Origin: Tetramitus jugosus
Taxonomy: Eukaryota; Heterolobosea; Eutetramitea; Acrasida; Vahlkampfiidae
NCBI GenBank assembly: GCA_937625935.1
Contig: OW569353.1
Span: forward strand, 372,001 to 436,000
Reading direction: 5' to 3'
Length of the DNA: 64,000 nt
Below the pieces are notes generated by a model, which worked only from the letters and a program-made list of their open reading frames with translations, ran no database searches and was not told where the DNA came from. Shown here piece by piece: positions 53,654 to 63,933 of the stretch (its first letter is position 1; the number at the start of each line of letters is the position of its first letter). Made by a program: the position numbers and the translations under genes.

Positions 53654-55207
53654 ATGGTCAAGGCAACACCAAGAACACTATCACCATCCAATGACGACAC
53701 ACAACAACCAGTGTGCGATCCATCCCAGATACCTCTAATGGCCCCAGAGTTCATGTCTCCATCCTTTTCTCAATCCATACAAACAGCCACGGAGTTCTTG
53801 AAACATTTACAGCATCAACAAATTGACCAACAACTTTTACAGATTCAAGAATATCAAAGCAAGGTGAAACAACAAGGTGAACAACCAAAGAGCAATGGAG
53901 TTCTTGCTCAATTGGCATCCAAAGACTTTAGAAGGTCAATCAACAGTCCAAACACATCCATTGGCTCTATGGATATGCACAACATTAGCATGGAGGGTTC
54001 TCCTATGCCAGCATTAGACTTTGAAGCAGCAGTCAAGCTAGAGAGATCATTCAGTGACGATGATAAGATTCTGACACACATGGAGCTGTATGATGAACTC
54101 AATGCAAGAAGAAGGAGTCATTCTACACCAATGAAACCAAGAACTGGCATACTTACCAAGCCAAAGCTAACGAAATCAAAATCTGCTGGCTCAATGAAGA
54201 GAAAGACTTGTAATCGATGGACAAAGGCTGAAAATGAAAAGTTGAAGGAGGCTATCGCTACTCTCGGAGAAAAGAAGTGGAACGATATTGCTCAATTTGT
54301 GGGCACAAAGAATAGCGATCAATGTAATCAACATTGGCACAGAGTCATCAACCCAAAGATTTCAAAGAAGCCATGGAGCGAAGAGGAAGATGATATCCTG
54401 ATTGACAGGGTATTCGATTATGGTGAAAGCTCTTGGAAGAGAGTTGCAGAGGGACTAGCTGGAAGAACAGATATTCAATGTAGACACCGATACATCATGT
54501 TAAAGAAGTATGAGAAGCAAGGGAAAGGAAGACCTATCGTTCGGAGACCGAAGCCTGAAGCTCCACCAGGACAAGAAATTCCATCTCCCAACCCTCATGT
54601 TATCATCTATACTCTAGATGAAGGTACATTAATACAAAGAAGACAATTCCCGAATATGAGCTTGGAGCTAGAGGACTGCAATATGAGTGGAGCAACACAA
54701 TACCCCACGAGAATGTACGATATCAATATTCAACAGGACGGAGGCATCAATTTTATTTCTCCAAGCAGCTTTTCAATCAACCTAACTCAAGGCGAGTCCG
54801 ATCACACTGGTGACCACAACATGAGAGCACTACAGGAATTTGGTCAAGAGCCTAAGGAAACTCATCCTGACATTAAAGTAGAAGAACAAGAAGAACAATA
54901 CCATCATGAAGCTACAGAGTGGGCTCAAATGGATTGCTATGATACAATATTAGCTGAAAAGCGAAACACAACTTCTCTACCCGAATTTGGTACATTTGGA
55001 TCAGAATACACCTCAGGCAGCAACTCTGGTGTATCTGTATTGGATCGTGCAATGAGTCAATGGGGAGATTTCACTTCAGAATCTTCAGCATGCTCCGCCA
55101 TTGCAAGAACAACGCATCCATCTCTCCCTGATGTTCTTAACGCCTCTGCATTTGAGAACACAATTGAGTCTGCCATGGATGAAAATGCTGACTGGATGCA
55201 TACATAA
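53654..55207 (+). CDS. R2R3-type Myb transcription factor (copy A)
   Basis: Single exon, 517 residues. Two Myb repeats lie at about 184-285. The first is 'NRWTKAENEKLKEAIATLGE', KKWNDIAQFV, NSDQCNQHWHRV. The second is 'KKPWSEEEDDILIDRVFDYG', ESSWKRVAEGLAGRTD, IQCRHRYIMLK. Trp spacing is canonical except that repeat 2 ends with Tyr in place of the third Trp. A basic Ser-rich stretch precedes the repeats (RRRSHSTPMKPR), and the flanks are disordered, with an acidic tail. It would be a nuclear DNA-binding factor. The neighbour on the other strand is a paralogue, tail to tail at 125 bp. Confidence 0.92.
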   Translation: MVKATPRTLSPSNDDTQQPVCDPSQIPLMAPEFMSPSFSQSIQTATEFLKHLQHQQIDQQLLQIQEYQSKVKQQGEQPKSNGVLAQLASKDFRRSINSPNTSIGSMDMHNISMEGSPMPALDFEAAVKLERSFSDDDKILTHMELYDELNARRRSHSTPMKPRTGILTKPKLTKSKSAGSMKRKTCNRWTKAENEKLKEAIATLGEKKWNDIAQFVGTKNSDQCNQHWHRVINPKISKKPWSEEEDDILIDRVFDYGESSWKRVAEGLAGRTDIQCRHRYIMLKKYEKQGKGRPIVRRPKPEAPPGQEIPSPNPHVIIYTLDEGTLIQRRQFPNMSLELEDCNMSGATQYPTRMYDINIQQDGGINFISPSSFSINLTQGESDHTGDHNMRALQEFGQEPKETHPDIKVEEQEEQYHHEATEWAQMDCYDTILAEKRNTTSLPEFGTFGSEYTSGSNSGVSVLDRAMSQWGDFTSESSACSAIARTTHPSLPDVLNASAFENTIESAMDENADWMHT

Positions 55208-55331
55208 GACCAAAGAAGGAATCAAAATCTCAAGGAGTCACAGATGCGTACAATGATGGGACTCAATTCAAACAAAGAGAGATGTACATTTTTGAGGCAT
55301 GTAGTATAAAATTGCAATTCTTTTTAAGTTT

Positions 55332-57431
55332 TCAATCGAATTGTGTATTGCTCAGAGGAAATGTATCTTCCTCCGTTTCTCGGACATACCCATGCGGAGG
55401 CATAAGTATTTGGTGAGTTTCTTCTTGTCTTGGATCAAAAAGTCCAAATCCTGAAAAGTAGCCCTGGTGTGTGTTGATACACTCTTGGGAGTAAATTCTT
55501 GGTTCAGTATATTCCTCGCTCTGTATTAAGCTGTATTCACCCGGCAAGGGTCCTTCCAGAGATAGATGAGCTACATTGGGAACTCCTGGTGAAGAAACAG
55601 AAGCATCATGGTACTCTTGAGGAATAGAATTGTAAGGTGAGTTGTCGATTGTTGTGTATTGAACACCTTGTAAATGTGGTACAGATTGATAGATTGCATT
55701 TGTGGGCTGTATCTCGTATTGACCTGGGCTAATTTGATATCCCGTATCTGGAACTTCTGACTTGTTCCCTATGGAAAGAGAGTTAGATCGTATCATTGCT
55801 AACTAGAATGAATAAAGAGAGCACATACTATTTTGCTGAGAAATCATGTGCAACGGCGGATTCTGTGATGCGTCATAGTATTCGCTGCATTGCACAACTT
55901 GAATTGGGTTATTGGAGATTACTGGATATACTTCTGCTGGTGACTCCGGAGACATGCTTGCTTGGTGGAAGCTTCTCCTTTTGGAGAAGGAATTACTTCT
56001 CTGTCTGGGGGAAGAGTAGGGAGAGGATCGTGGAGAGTTGTTCAAAACTAATTGTCTTGACGGGCTCTCCGGTGTTGCTATTTCAGAACTTTCTCCATAC
56101 CTAGGACTCAAATTCTTCTTCAGTTGAGTCCATCTATGCCGACACTGTAGGTCTGTCCTTCCTGTCAGTCCGTCCGAAATTTTCTTCCATGAGCTTTCTC
56201 CAAAGTCTCTTACTCTTCGAACTAGAACTTGATCTTCATCATCGGTCCAAGGTTTCTTGCTAATAGCAGGATTTAAGACTCTGTGCCAATGTTGATTGCA
56301 TTGATCACTGGTCTTGTTTCCAACATGTCGGGAGATTGCACTCCAATTCTTTCCATCGTTCATCACATAAGCTTCTATCAACTTCTTATTTTCTTCATCT
56401 GTCCATCTTGTACAAGAACGCTTCTTCCTGGCTTTTGGTGTTGTTGGTTTTAGCCTAAGAGCTGTTGGATCAGACGCAGATCTCCTCCGAGAAATATCAT
56501 GATTGTTAGCCAAGAATAGTTCAGCTGCATTCTGAGGGGAAATAGCTGGAGGACTGGTCAGTTGTGGAGAGTAAGTTGAATTCAAAGAATATGTAACATT
56601 ACTCATTGTTTCTTCTGGGATAGAAAGGGGTGGTGGAGGGAATGTTCTATGATTCAAATGTTGCTGAGAGACATGATTCTCCTGCATGGAATATATCGAA
56701 GGGTTCACCTGCTGAGAAAAATACTGGGAGCCAGATGGAGAGTTAACTTGAGAGGTGGAAGGCCCTTCAAAGTTCTGTTGAGAACTCGTATTACTGTTAA
56801 GTTGAGTTGTATTAGTTGTCATAACAGTGTTGGGATAGTTGGATGGTTCAAATGATTGATTATTGAACGATTTAGCGACATATTGAGTTTGGCCATTAGA
56901 GGGATAATTTCCATTTTGACTATTGTTCATCTCATAAGCTTGTTGAAATGAGAAAGAGGTCATTTCATAGGCCTGAGATGCGTTTGCTGGACTATTGGAA
57001 GCAACATATGAATTTTGGTTGTTCTCAGTCGAGTAAGTGACAAAATTGGAGTGCTGGTACGAAAGATCTTGAGGTACCTGTTGAGAAGTCTCATTGGAGC
57101 TCAGTAGAACTTGTTGCTGTGGTTGTTGTAGTTGTGGCAATACCGTTTGAGGTGGTTGAACTCTGGGTTGAGAGGACAGAACTTGTTGATAGGTGAACTG
57201 ATGTTGTTGTTGTTGTTGTTGGTTGTTGAACTCTCTTGGTTGTTGAGCTAACATGTGTCTACCAAAATCATTGTTCTCATATCGCTCAGGTATAGAAGAA
57301 GATGAGGAAGGGATGGGTTGTTGAGATGATAAATCATTCATCGAGGCAAATGAGTGCTGAACGTTCATGAGTACGTGATCATGTGAAGGCACAATCGTGT
57401 TAGAGGTAGGATGTTGTGAGAAAAAGCTCAT
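55332..57431 (-). CDS. R2R3-type Myb transcription factor (copy B)
   Basis: Exon 1 (57431-55829) and exon 2 (55768-55332) are joined over a 60-bp intron (55769-55828, GTATGTG..CCATAG, with CTAAC before a CT-rich run), giving 679 residues. Without splicing an in-frame TAG at 55803-55805 ends the protein. Myb repeats are at about 343-445: 'TRWTDEENKKLIEAYVMNDG', KNWSAISRHV, TSDQCNQHWHRV, 'KKPWTDDEDQVLVRRVRDFG', ESSWKKISDGLTGRTD, LQCRHRWTQLK. The linker and repeats are very close to copy A. Q/N/S-rich regions fill the first 300 residues. The block before the repeats (RRRSASDPTALRLKP) also recalls copy A. Confidence 0.9.
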
Positions 57432-58094
57432 GGTTGTTTCGATTTACTTCGAAAGAAGAGCTATATCACGAACAGGATGTTTCTTTCCTTGTCAGCAGTT
57501 TTCGAACAACGTGTCGTAGTTGAGAGTCCTGGCGCGATCGGGGAAGGATTACAAAAACCCAACGGGTGGAGAAATATGGTGAAGAGCTCATTTAAAACTT
57601 CCAAGAAGAATGAAAAGGGGTAACTGTAGTCAGCATGATCGTCGAGCAGGAGACGTATTGCTTTCGTCACTCAAGGGACAAATACTCCGCTCCCATCACC
57701 TATCCGTCCTGTCACTTCACTTTTTTTAGATCCCAAACAATCCACGGTTTCTAACATGCGGCGAAATGCAAAGTGACAACAACGACGCGAAGCAGCACGA
57801 AAAAAAGAGAAAACTGTCCCCACATCTTTAACGAGAAAAGTAGCCAGAAAACGACCCGTTGTCATTGTGTCCTCACATTCTCTCTTGTTATCATCTGTCT
57901 CACAATTGCCAACAATAACACAATAACCAACTGTGACAGGAACCAACAACAAACAACAACATTATCCTTTTGCAGCTGTCTTCAAGGGTACACTAAAAAA
58001 ACAACACCCACTCACAAACAACAACAACAACAACAACAGCACAAATAACACTACACGTGAGACTACTCATTAACCAAACAACAATCATCACAAC
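57432..58094. promoter_or_regulatory. divergent intergenic region, Myb B / AGC kinase
   Basis: 663 bp between two divergent start codons, so it carries both promoters and 5' untranslated regions. A (CAA)n tract lies at 58017-58038. Open frames here (for example 57671-57952 minus) lack low-complexity or domain support and I did not call them genes. Confidence 0.4.
58017..58038 (+). repeat. (CAA)n tract in a 5' untranslated region
   Basis: Seven near-perfect CAA/ACA triplets 57 bp upstream of the AGC kinase ATG. CAA-rich leaders are frequent in this window and are unstructured. Confidence 0.6.
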
Positions 58095-59826
58095 ATGTTT
58101 GAAGCTGTGCGTAGAAAAAATTTTTTCCTCAAGGATCGTTCGAGTCAGACATTGTTGCCACCTACGGCAGATGATGCCATGGACGAAGAATTTTCATTCG
58201 ACCTTGTAAAGATCAATAGACACGGCAGTAGACAGAGCAGAACACTTGTTCTCTCACCCAGTGGAATCAAGAACACAAAAGGAAAGAGTTGTAAGTGGTA
58301 TTTTCCAACTGGAGACGTATTTTCGATTGAGAAAGATAAGGCGAGCCCTTCTCGATGCACGATTGGTGTGATACGTTACTATGATTTTCAGTGTGCGTCG
58401 CCTGCAGAGTGCGATCGAGTCATTGAAAAATTTGAGGACCTATTTACGAATTATAAAAAGGCGTCAAAGATGTCCACCAGTGGCAATCATTCCTTTTCAT
58501 TGTCGGCACCGAGAGAAAAGAATGGACGAGTGTCGGTCGATGATTTTGAAGTTGTGAAGCGATTGGGCAAGGGAAGCTTTTCAAACGTTTTTCTCGTCAG
58601 AAAGAAAGATACGAAGCAAATGTTGGCCATGAAGGGTAAGCAGGGAGACACTTGGTTTTTTTTTTCAATGTTTCTATTCCACGTTTTTTTTTCATTGTGC
58701 GCGACGAACGTGAGAGCTCAAAAGCTTTTATCATTATTATTCATTTATTATTCTATTCATTCATTGGGAAATACGATAGTTTTGGACAAGAGCGAGCTAA
58801 AGAGGAGGAATCAAGTGGAGCATACGAACACGGAGAAAAATATATTATCGCAGTACTCGCATCCATTTATTGTCAAATTGTATTATTCGTTTCAGAACCA
58901 TGAAAAGCTGTACATGTGTCTAGAGTATCTGCATGGAGGAGAAATGTTCCAGCATTTAAAGGAAGCAAAGCGTTTCCCCGAAGCACTGTCCAGGTTCTTT
59001 GTGGCCGAAGTTATTTTGGCGCTCGAATTTTTACACAGCAAGGATATTATCTACAGGGATATCAGTATGTGTGCGACTTTTTCTCATTTTGGCTTCCTTT
59101 CTCAGGAGCTTGTGATTGCAATTTTTCATTTGAGCTAACAACAACAACAACGACTAATGATGATGATGTTGACGATGATTAGAACCTGAGAATATTCTTG
59201 TTGGCGCCGATGGTCACTTGAAGCTCACTGATTTTGGTCTGAGCAAGGAAGGAATTACATCTGCCGGTGGAAAGGCCACGGGCACAAAGACAAGAACTTT
59301 TTGCGGCACACCAGACTACTTGGCACCAGAGATTATCAAGGGTATCAGTCACGGAAAGGCTGTCGATTGGTGGGGCATTGGTGTTTTGTTGTTTGAAATG
59401 CTCACTGGTCATCCACCATTCACCGGATCAAATCATAAAGAGCTGTATCAACACATTGTCAGTGATGAAGTAATATTCCCAGAGCATGTACAACAGCCTG
59501 CTCGCTCACTGATACGAGGCTTATTGTGCAAGGAGCCTGAGAACAGACTAGGCAGCAAAACGGCAGCTGAAATCAAGAATCATGAGTTCTTCAGTGGATT
59601 GGACTGGGAGATGGTGTATGAGAAGAAGATTGATCCACCATTTAAGCCTACAAGAGTCGATATTGACGAACATACGGTTGATATGTTAACAAAGGGACGC
59701 AGAAGCAGTGAAATCAACCTGGTTCTGCCTCAGACTGAATGCTCCAATTTGGGTGCCAGCCCTAACTTTACAGGATTCAGTTACATGAATTCGAGTTATC
59801 TGGGCAGTGGTGCAGGTGGAGATTAA
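58095..59826 (+). CDS. AGC-family Ser/Thr kinase with PH-like N-terminal domain
   Basis: Three exons, 58095-58635, 58780-59064 and 59183-59826 (introns of 144 and 118 bp), give 489 residues. Residues about 30-120 look like a PH fold ('FDLVKINRHGSRQSRTLVLS', WYFPTGDVFSIEKD, YYDFQCASPAECDRVI). The kinase starts with the loop RLGKGSFSNV (157), catalytic Lys180, and has YRDIKPEN (272-279), DFG (292-294) and the activation segment TRTFCGTPDYLAPE with Thr314 as the PDK1-type site. The C-tail has a hydrophobic motif FTGFSYMNS, whose central FSY fits FxxFSY. It is an AKT/SGK-like kinase. Splicing is needed: intron 1 follows the catalytic Lys and intron 2 lies within the RDIKPEN codons. PH binding to phosphoinositides is inferred. 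Confidence 0.9.
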
Positions 59827-59969
59827 CACCCACAACAACACTGTCATACTAAATGATTGTAAAATATCCAAAATCTTTTCTTGAACGACGATTCAGAACT
59901 CAAAAGTCCCAAGTTCCAAACACCAAAAAAAAGATCACAATAACAATTGCAATCTTGACCTCCCCAAGT

Positions 59970-60464
59970 ATGCCCTCTCTAGTAACGAACCTGTCTCCAC
60001 AGCAATTTCAGGAGATGAAGACCATGTTTGAGAAGTATGACAAGAATGCGGATGGTAGCCTTTCGAGAGATGAACTCAAACGTATGATGACTGATTTTAT
60101 GAACAAGGAGACCATTTCAGAAGCAGAACTGGATCGTGCTCTAAATGAAGCAGACGAAAACAAGGATGACCAGATTCACTTCTATGAGTTTGTTGGTGTA
60201 ATGACTGGTAATCGATTCAAAACGGCGTACTCTGATGAGAAATTGAAGCAAGTGTTTGATTGGTTTGATGATGACCATAGTGGTTCGATTGACAAGTTTG
60301 AGTTGTACTTTGCAATGAGAACAATGGGAAAAAAGTATTCCAATCAAGAAGTGGATGATTTGTATAGTAAGTTCGATTGTAATAAGGATGGAGAGTTGTC
60401 ATTCGAGGAATTTAAGAAGTTTGTCAAGGTAGCACTGGGTTCCGACAACATCTCCTTCAAGTAA
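59970..60464 (+). CDS. four-EF-hand calmodulin-like Ca2+ sensor
   Basis: 164 residues from the ATG at 59970; an in-frame ATG at 59853 would add a 39-residue basic extension without EF-hand character. Four loops: 24-35 (DKNADGSLSRDE), 62-73 (DENKDDQIHFYE), 100-111 (DDDHSGSIDKFE) and 136-147 (DCNKDGELSFEE). All have acidic residues at positions 1 and 12. Loop 2 has Asp at position 6 in place of Gly, so its affinity may differ. The layout is like calmodulin/centrin/calcineurin-B but matches none exactly. The N-terminus is not the myristoylated form of calcineurin B. Same strand as, and 143 bp after, the AGC kinase. Confidence 0.88.
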   Translation: MPSLVTNLSPQQFQEMKTMFEKYDKNADGSLSRDELKRMMTDFMNKETISEAELDRALNEADENKDDQIHFYEFVGVMTGNRFKTAYSDEKLKQVFDWFDDDHSGSIDKFELYFAMRTMGKKYSNQEVDDLYSKFDCNKDGELSFEEFKKFVKVALGSDNISFK

Positions 60465-60503
60465 ATTATGTTGTAAACATTCTATATCTTCGGCAATGTG
60501 TTT

Positions 60504-62696
60504 TTATAAGTAAACAGAATCTGGTGATGGTAGGGATAGTGGAGAGGTGCTGTAAAGCGAGTCATTATCTTCTGTCAATGCTGAACCTGTGGAGAGAGGA
60601 GACAAAGATCCATTACGAGAAACGACTGAGGAGGAGTAGGGAGATAACGACTTCTGTGCCTGTAGATCGTAGACTCCTGGTAGGGCGTTGGCATATTGAT
60701 CTGAAACGGTAACAGATGGTCTTCTGTTCAGGACAATTCTTGGAATAGTTGGATTGGGTGCCAAGTCATTGGATTCATCGAGTTCAACGGGGGCATTGAT
60801 ATTGGGCGACAATTCCTTGGTTTGTGCTTCTGTAGTACGTTTGTCGTCTAACAGCAATGGACACGCGCTAGAATCACATGTTATAGCTGATGTGCCAATG
60901 TGTGAAGGAGGTCCGTTAGATATTTCAACACTGGAGCTGTTGACTGAAGTTGTCATTGTGATGCTACTCGTTGATGAAATGGCATTATCTGTTGGTGATG
61001 TCTTCTTATGTTGACCTTCATTGAAGTACGCATTAATTTGCTCACTGACTGGTTCGAGACTTGTTTTCAACGTTTCGACAAAGGATAAAGCAACTTGTCT
61101 CCGTAATGCCTTTGCAAACACCTTGGAGGCAATACGAGAGATAATTTTGTGTCTCGACTTCTTGACTTGTACTTGTGTCTTATCGATAAAACACTTGACG
61201 TCGGTCAGTGTCACATAGATGGTGCATCCTTCATTGACAAAAACATTCCAAGACAGTCGGAAATTGAGACCAGTTTCCAAGAGATTCACATCTACTAGTC
61301 CTTCATCCTCTATCTTTGGTGTCTTGTGTCTCATAAAGTAAAACTTCATATCTTCGATGCTCAAGTGAATATTACTTGCGCGAAGCTTAACCTGGCAAAA
61401 AGGAACTGCTTTTTTAACCTGACCATCATCGTGCTTTTCATACGAATTCAATAGGTCCTCTGTCAAATTTTTAAGACGCAAGTCAAATGTATCTGGGAGG
61501 ATATCGGAACCACTTAAAGTACGATGCTCTAATCGAAATTCGTACTTGTCCTTGCTGGCTTCAATCGTAGGAATTGGAATTTGCTCCAAATTTTTCTTCA
61601 CCAATGGAATGATCATCTGTCTCAGATGTTCTTGAGCGATATAGAGACTGGTAATGCATCCTGCTCTCAAACGACTTCCTATTGTTCCTCCATTGTTTTC
61701 TGTTCTGTCGATTGTCGTGCTTGTTACTTCTGAATACTCAATTGATGTGCAAGATGACGAGGTATTGATTTGGTTGGGTGATTCAGTTGACATTGGTTGT
61801 GCTACCATGGGACTAACAGACGCAACAGAACAGTTTTCCATTGCTTCTTGACTATCAGGATTCATATCATTTTCACTTGACACACTATCACATCCATATT
61901 GTATGCTCTTAAGCAACGTGACACACTTTTCCAACAATTCTTGAACTTCTTCCAAATATTCTCCATTTTCAATTAGTGCGTTGAATAACTGGATAAAATA
62001 ATCGCTTGCTTTGTCAATATTTTCATGAATGACGCCTTGATCCTTAGTCAAGCTGCTATAGTAATCATACATGTGCATACACTTGATGATAGAACGTCTC
62101 ATTTCATAAAGGATATCCTTGGCCAAAGTATCTCGGTTCATGTGTGTGAACAGCGCCCAGAAATACCCCTTCAGTACATCGAGTTCGTTATGATCCGTAT
62201 ACTCTCCCAAAATCTGGTACGATTCTCGAATTTGTTCTCTAAAATCGTCAAACTGTTCTTGATGTTTATGTTCATGGGCTGACCTTTCAGTGAATTCATC
62301 CAGGATTACTATGAGATTGTAAACTGCTTTCCTGTACAGCGGAGTTTCAACAAGTTGACGAAAAAAATCATTAGTTCTTTGAACTATTAAATGTGGGTCG
62401 GCAGAATGCTGCTGGGTCTTTTGGCATGCAACTTGAGAGAGAAACACCTGGCAGAATTCACAAAGGAAGAAGCGGAAGTGAGCATCTCGAACAATATAGA
62501 ACACTAAATCCCTTGTAGTATCAAACGTTGCTAGTTGCTTCCTTGCTTTGCGTGTATGGTCCGTGTTTGGTGTTGAATACAAGACTTTGGCTTTCGTGTG
62601 ATCCTTCAATCCGACTTCTTGTTTCTTTTGAGCAGCGACATAAGAGGCGTTCATCTTGTTTATCTCGTGCTTATACGAGGGACTTGGGTCAACCAT
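60504..62696 (-). CDS. HAM1-like / lipid-binding-fold protein
   Basis: 730 residues from the ATG at 62696. The first ~280 residues are helical and contain 'FYIVRDAHFRFFLCEFCQVF'. A Ser/Thr-rich linker follows, and a beta-rich domain at about 350-560: 'ILPDTFDLRLKNLTEDLLN', then 'LRASNIHLSIEDMKFYFMR', DEGLVDVNLLETGL, 'YVTLTDVKCFIDKTQVQVKK'. The alternation of V/I strands, the D-x-G-L-x-D-V block and the following 'KKSRHKIISRI' resemble the C-terminal domain of fungal HAM1-like proteins (a BPI-related fold). Lipid binding is inference only. The C-terminus is Ser/Thr-rich and ends DSVYL. I recall the family from memory and could not align it, so certainty is moderate. Confidence 0.6.
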   Translation of the reverse strand: MVDPSPSYKHEINKMNASYVAAQKKQEVGLKDHTKAKVLYSTPNTDHTRKARKQLATFDTTRDLVFYIVRDAHFRFFLCEFCQVFLSQVACQKTQQHSADPHLIVQRTNDFFRQLVETPLYRKAVYNLIVILDEFTERSAHEHKHQEQFDDFREQIRESYQILGEYTDHNELDVLKGYFWALFTHMNRDTLAKDILYEMRRSIIKCMHMYDYYSSLTKDQGVIHENIDKASDYFIQLFNALIENGEYLEEVQELLEKCVTLLKSIQYGCDSVSSENDMNPDSQEAMENCSVASVSPMVAQPMSTESPNQINTSSSCTSIEYSEVTSTTIDRTENNGGTIGSRLRAGCITSLYIAQEHLRQMIIPLVKKNLEQIPIPTIEASKDKYEFRLEHRTLSGSDILPDTFDLRLKNLTEDLLNSYEKHDDGQVKKAVPFCQVKLRASNIHLSIEDMKFYFMRHKTPKIEDEGLVDVNLLETGLNFRLSWNVFVNEGCTIYVTLTDVKCFIDKTQVQVKKSRHKIISRIASKVFAKALRRQVALSFVETLKTSLEPVSEQINAYFNEGQHKKTSPTDNAISSTSSITMTTSVNSSSVEISNGPPSHIGTSAITCDSSACPLLLDDKRTTEAQTKELSPNINAPVELDESNDLAPNPTIPRIVLNRRPSVTVSDQYANALPGVYDLQAQKSLSPYSSSVVSRNGSLSPLSTGSALTEDNDSLYSTSPLSLPSPDSVYL

Positions 62697-62931
62697 GATA
62701 AAAATGTTAGTTCTCTTGAAAGAATTACTATATGAGTACTGGTTGCACAAAGGTATGAAATAATAAAGTTTCGCTCTTTGTTCTTTTGGTGGTTATTATG
62801 AAGTTGAGGGGATTTTCTTCAAAGGAATTCCAGAGTGTCATCGCGGAGCTAATGATAGCACTATTTGAAGAAAAAATACAATCGGAAAGCGCGAAATTGT
62901 GAGCTATTTTACAAAATTCCAGGTTCATGTG

Positions 62932-63933
62932 TCAATCCTCGTCGCAACAACTGAAACAAAACAAACACCGATACCATGATTCATCGTAGTGAGAGGAGCT
63001 CTGTTTGCCATGAGATGAAGATAGCAGACCCGTCCGCTCATCAAACTCCATAGATTTCATTGACTGGTTCATCATATTGTTCCTGTTCTGAACAAGATTT
63101 AACATTGTGGATGTCATCATCTTTCGATTGAACGATGTCCTGAACTCCTTAAATGCCGATTTGTCAAACTCTGAGCAAATATCTTTGACCAATTGTTTGC
63201 ATTCACTTCGGAACTGATGATTATGATCACCAATCGACACACAACAGACACAATATCTCTGATCAGAACATAGCTTTGTATAGATATCGTACACTCCAAT
63301 GTGAACGAGCCGCACTTGAAACCGAGTGGGCGTATTGGCACTACTCGTCGTCAATGACCGTGGAGATGACGGTTGACGACGATGATGATACGATGAGGAA
63401 GGTAAAGGCGAATCGAGTACAATCGATGCAGAACTATTGCTCGTTGCATAGCTACTGTTTTTACCACCTTGTTGATCACTGTCAGCCTGTGAATGACTCT
63501 CCAGTGTCGTCACTGCAGGTGGATACGTTTTCTGAGCTGCACTCACAACACTCTTTTTTAGTGTCTGGTTCTCTAGACTAGGGAAATGATAGGGCAACGT
63601 ATTGCACTCAATCACTGTCATGTATGGTTCACTTGATGTCGATGTTGGTCTGATCACCTCTTCGGATTCTCCCGCCAAACCGCTATTGTTATCTACCACA
63701 GCAGTCGGACAATTATCGAGTATGCAACAAAAAATGATACCACGATAGTTTGATGACATGGGACTGCCATTTCCAGTAGTACTACTGAGGCTAGACGATG
63801 AAGCATTGTGTCGTGGAGATGAGATTGACCGTGGTGAATCAATAGATGACGTCGAAGATGATGATGAGCGAGAGTGATAGGACACATTGCTGCTTGTTTT
63901 TCGATGGTGCTGATGTAAGGGTTTTTTGCTCAT
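62932..63933 (-). CDS. Ser-rich protein with longin-like segment and Cys-rich tail
   Basis: 333 residues from the ATG at 63933; the frame stays open upstream to the window edge but has no ATG there, so an upstream exon outside the window is possible. The N-terminus is His/Ser-rich (HQHHRKTSSN). After a strand YRGIIFCCILDNCPTAVVDN and a Ser-rich loop comes 'RFQVRLVHIGVYDIYTKLCS', DQRYCVCCVSIGDHNH and CKQLVKDICSEFD. The order 'hydrophobic strand, loop, YRYE-like strand, helix' recalls a longin domain. The C-terminus ends CLFCFSCCDED, a likely palmitoylation cluster. No SNARE coiled coil follows, so a true R-SNARE is unlikely. Function is unknown. Confidence 0.5.
   Translation of the reverse strand: MSKKPLHQHHRKTSSNVSYHSRSSSSSTSSIDSPRSISSPRHNASSSSLSSTTGNGSPMSSNYRGIIFCCILDNCPTAVVDNNSGLAGESEEVIRPTSTSSEPYMTVIECNTLPYHFPSLENQTLKKSVVSAAQKTYPPAVTTLESHSQADSDQQGGKNSSYATSNSSASIVLDSPLPSSSYHHRRQPSSPRSLTTSSANTPTRFQVRLVHIGVYDIYTKLCSDQRYCVCCVSIGDHNHQFRSECKQLVKDICSEFDKSAFKEFRTSFNRKMMTSTMLNLVQNRNNMMNQSMKSMEFDERTGLLSSSHGKQSSSHYDESWYRCLFCFSCCDED

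Noticed and set aside
55799-55828. A 30-bp intron in Myb B as the main splice form
   Set aside because: The 60-bp version has a CTAAC branch-like word and pyrimidine run before CATAG and matches intron sizes elsewhere.
57671-57952. 93-codon minus-strand frame in the Myb B / kinase intergenic region
   Set aside because: No domain, low-complexity look or splice partner; it lies where both promoters must be.
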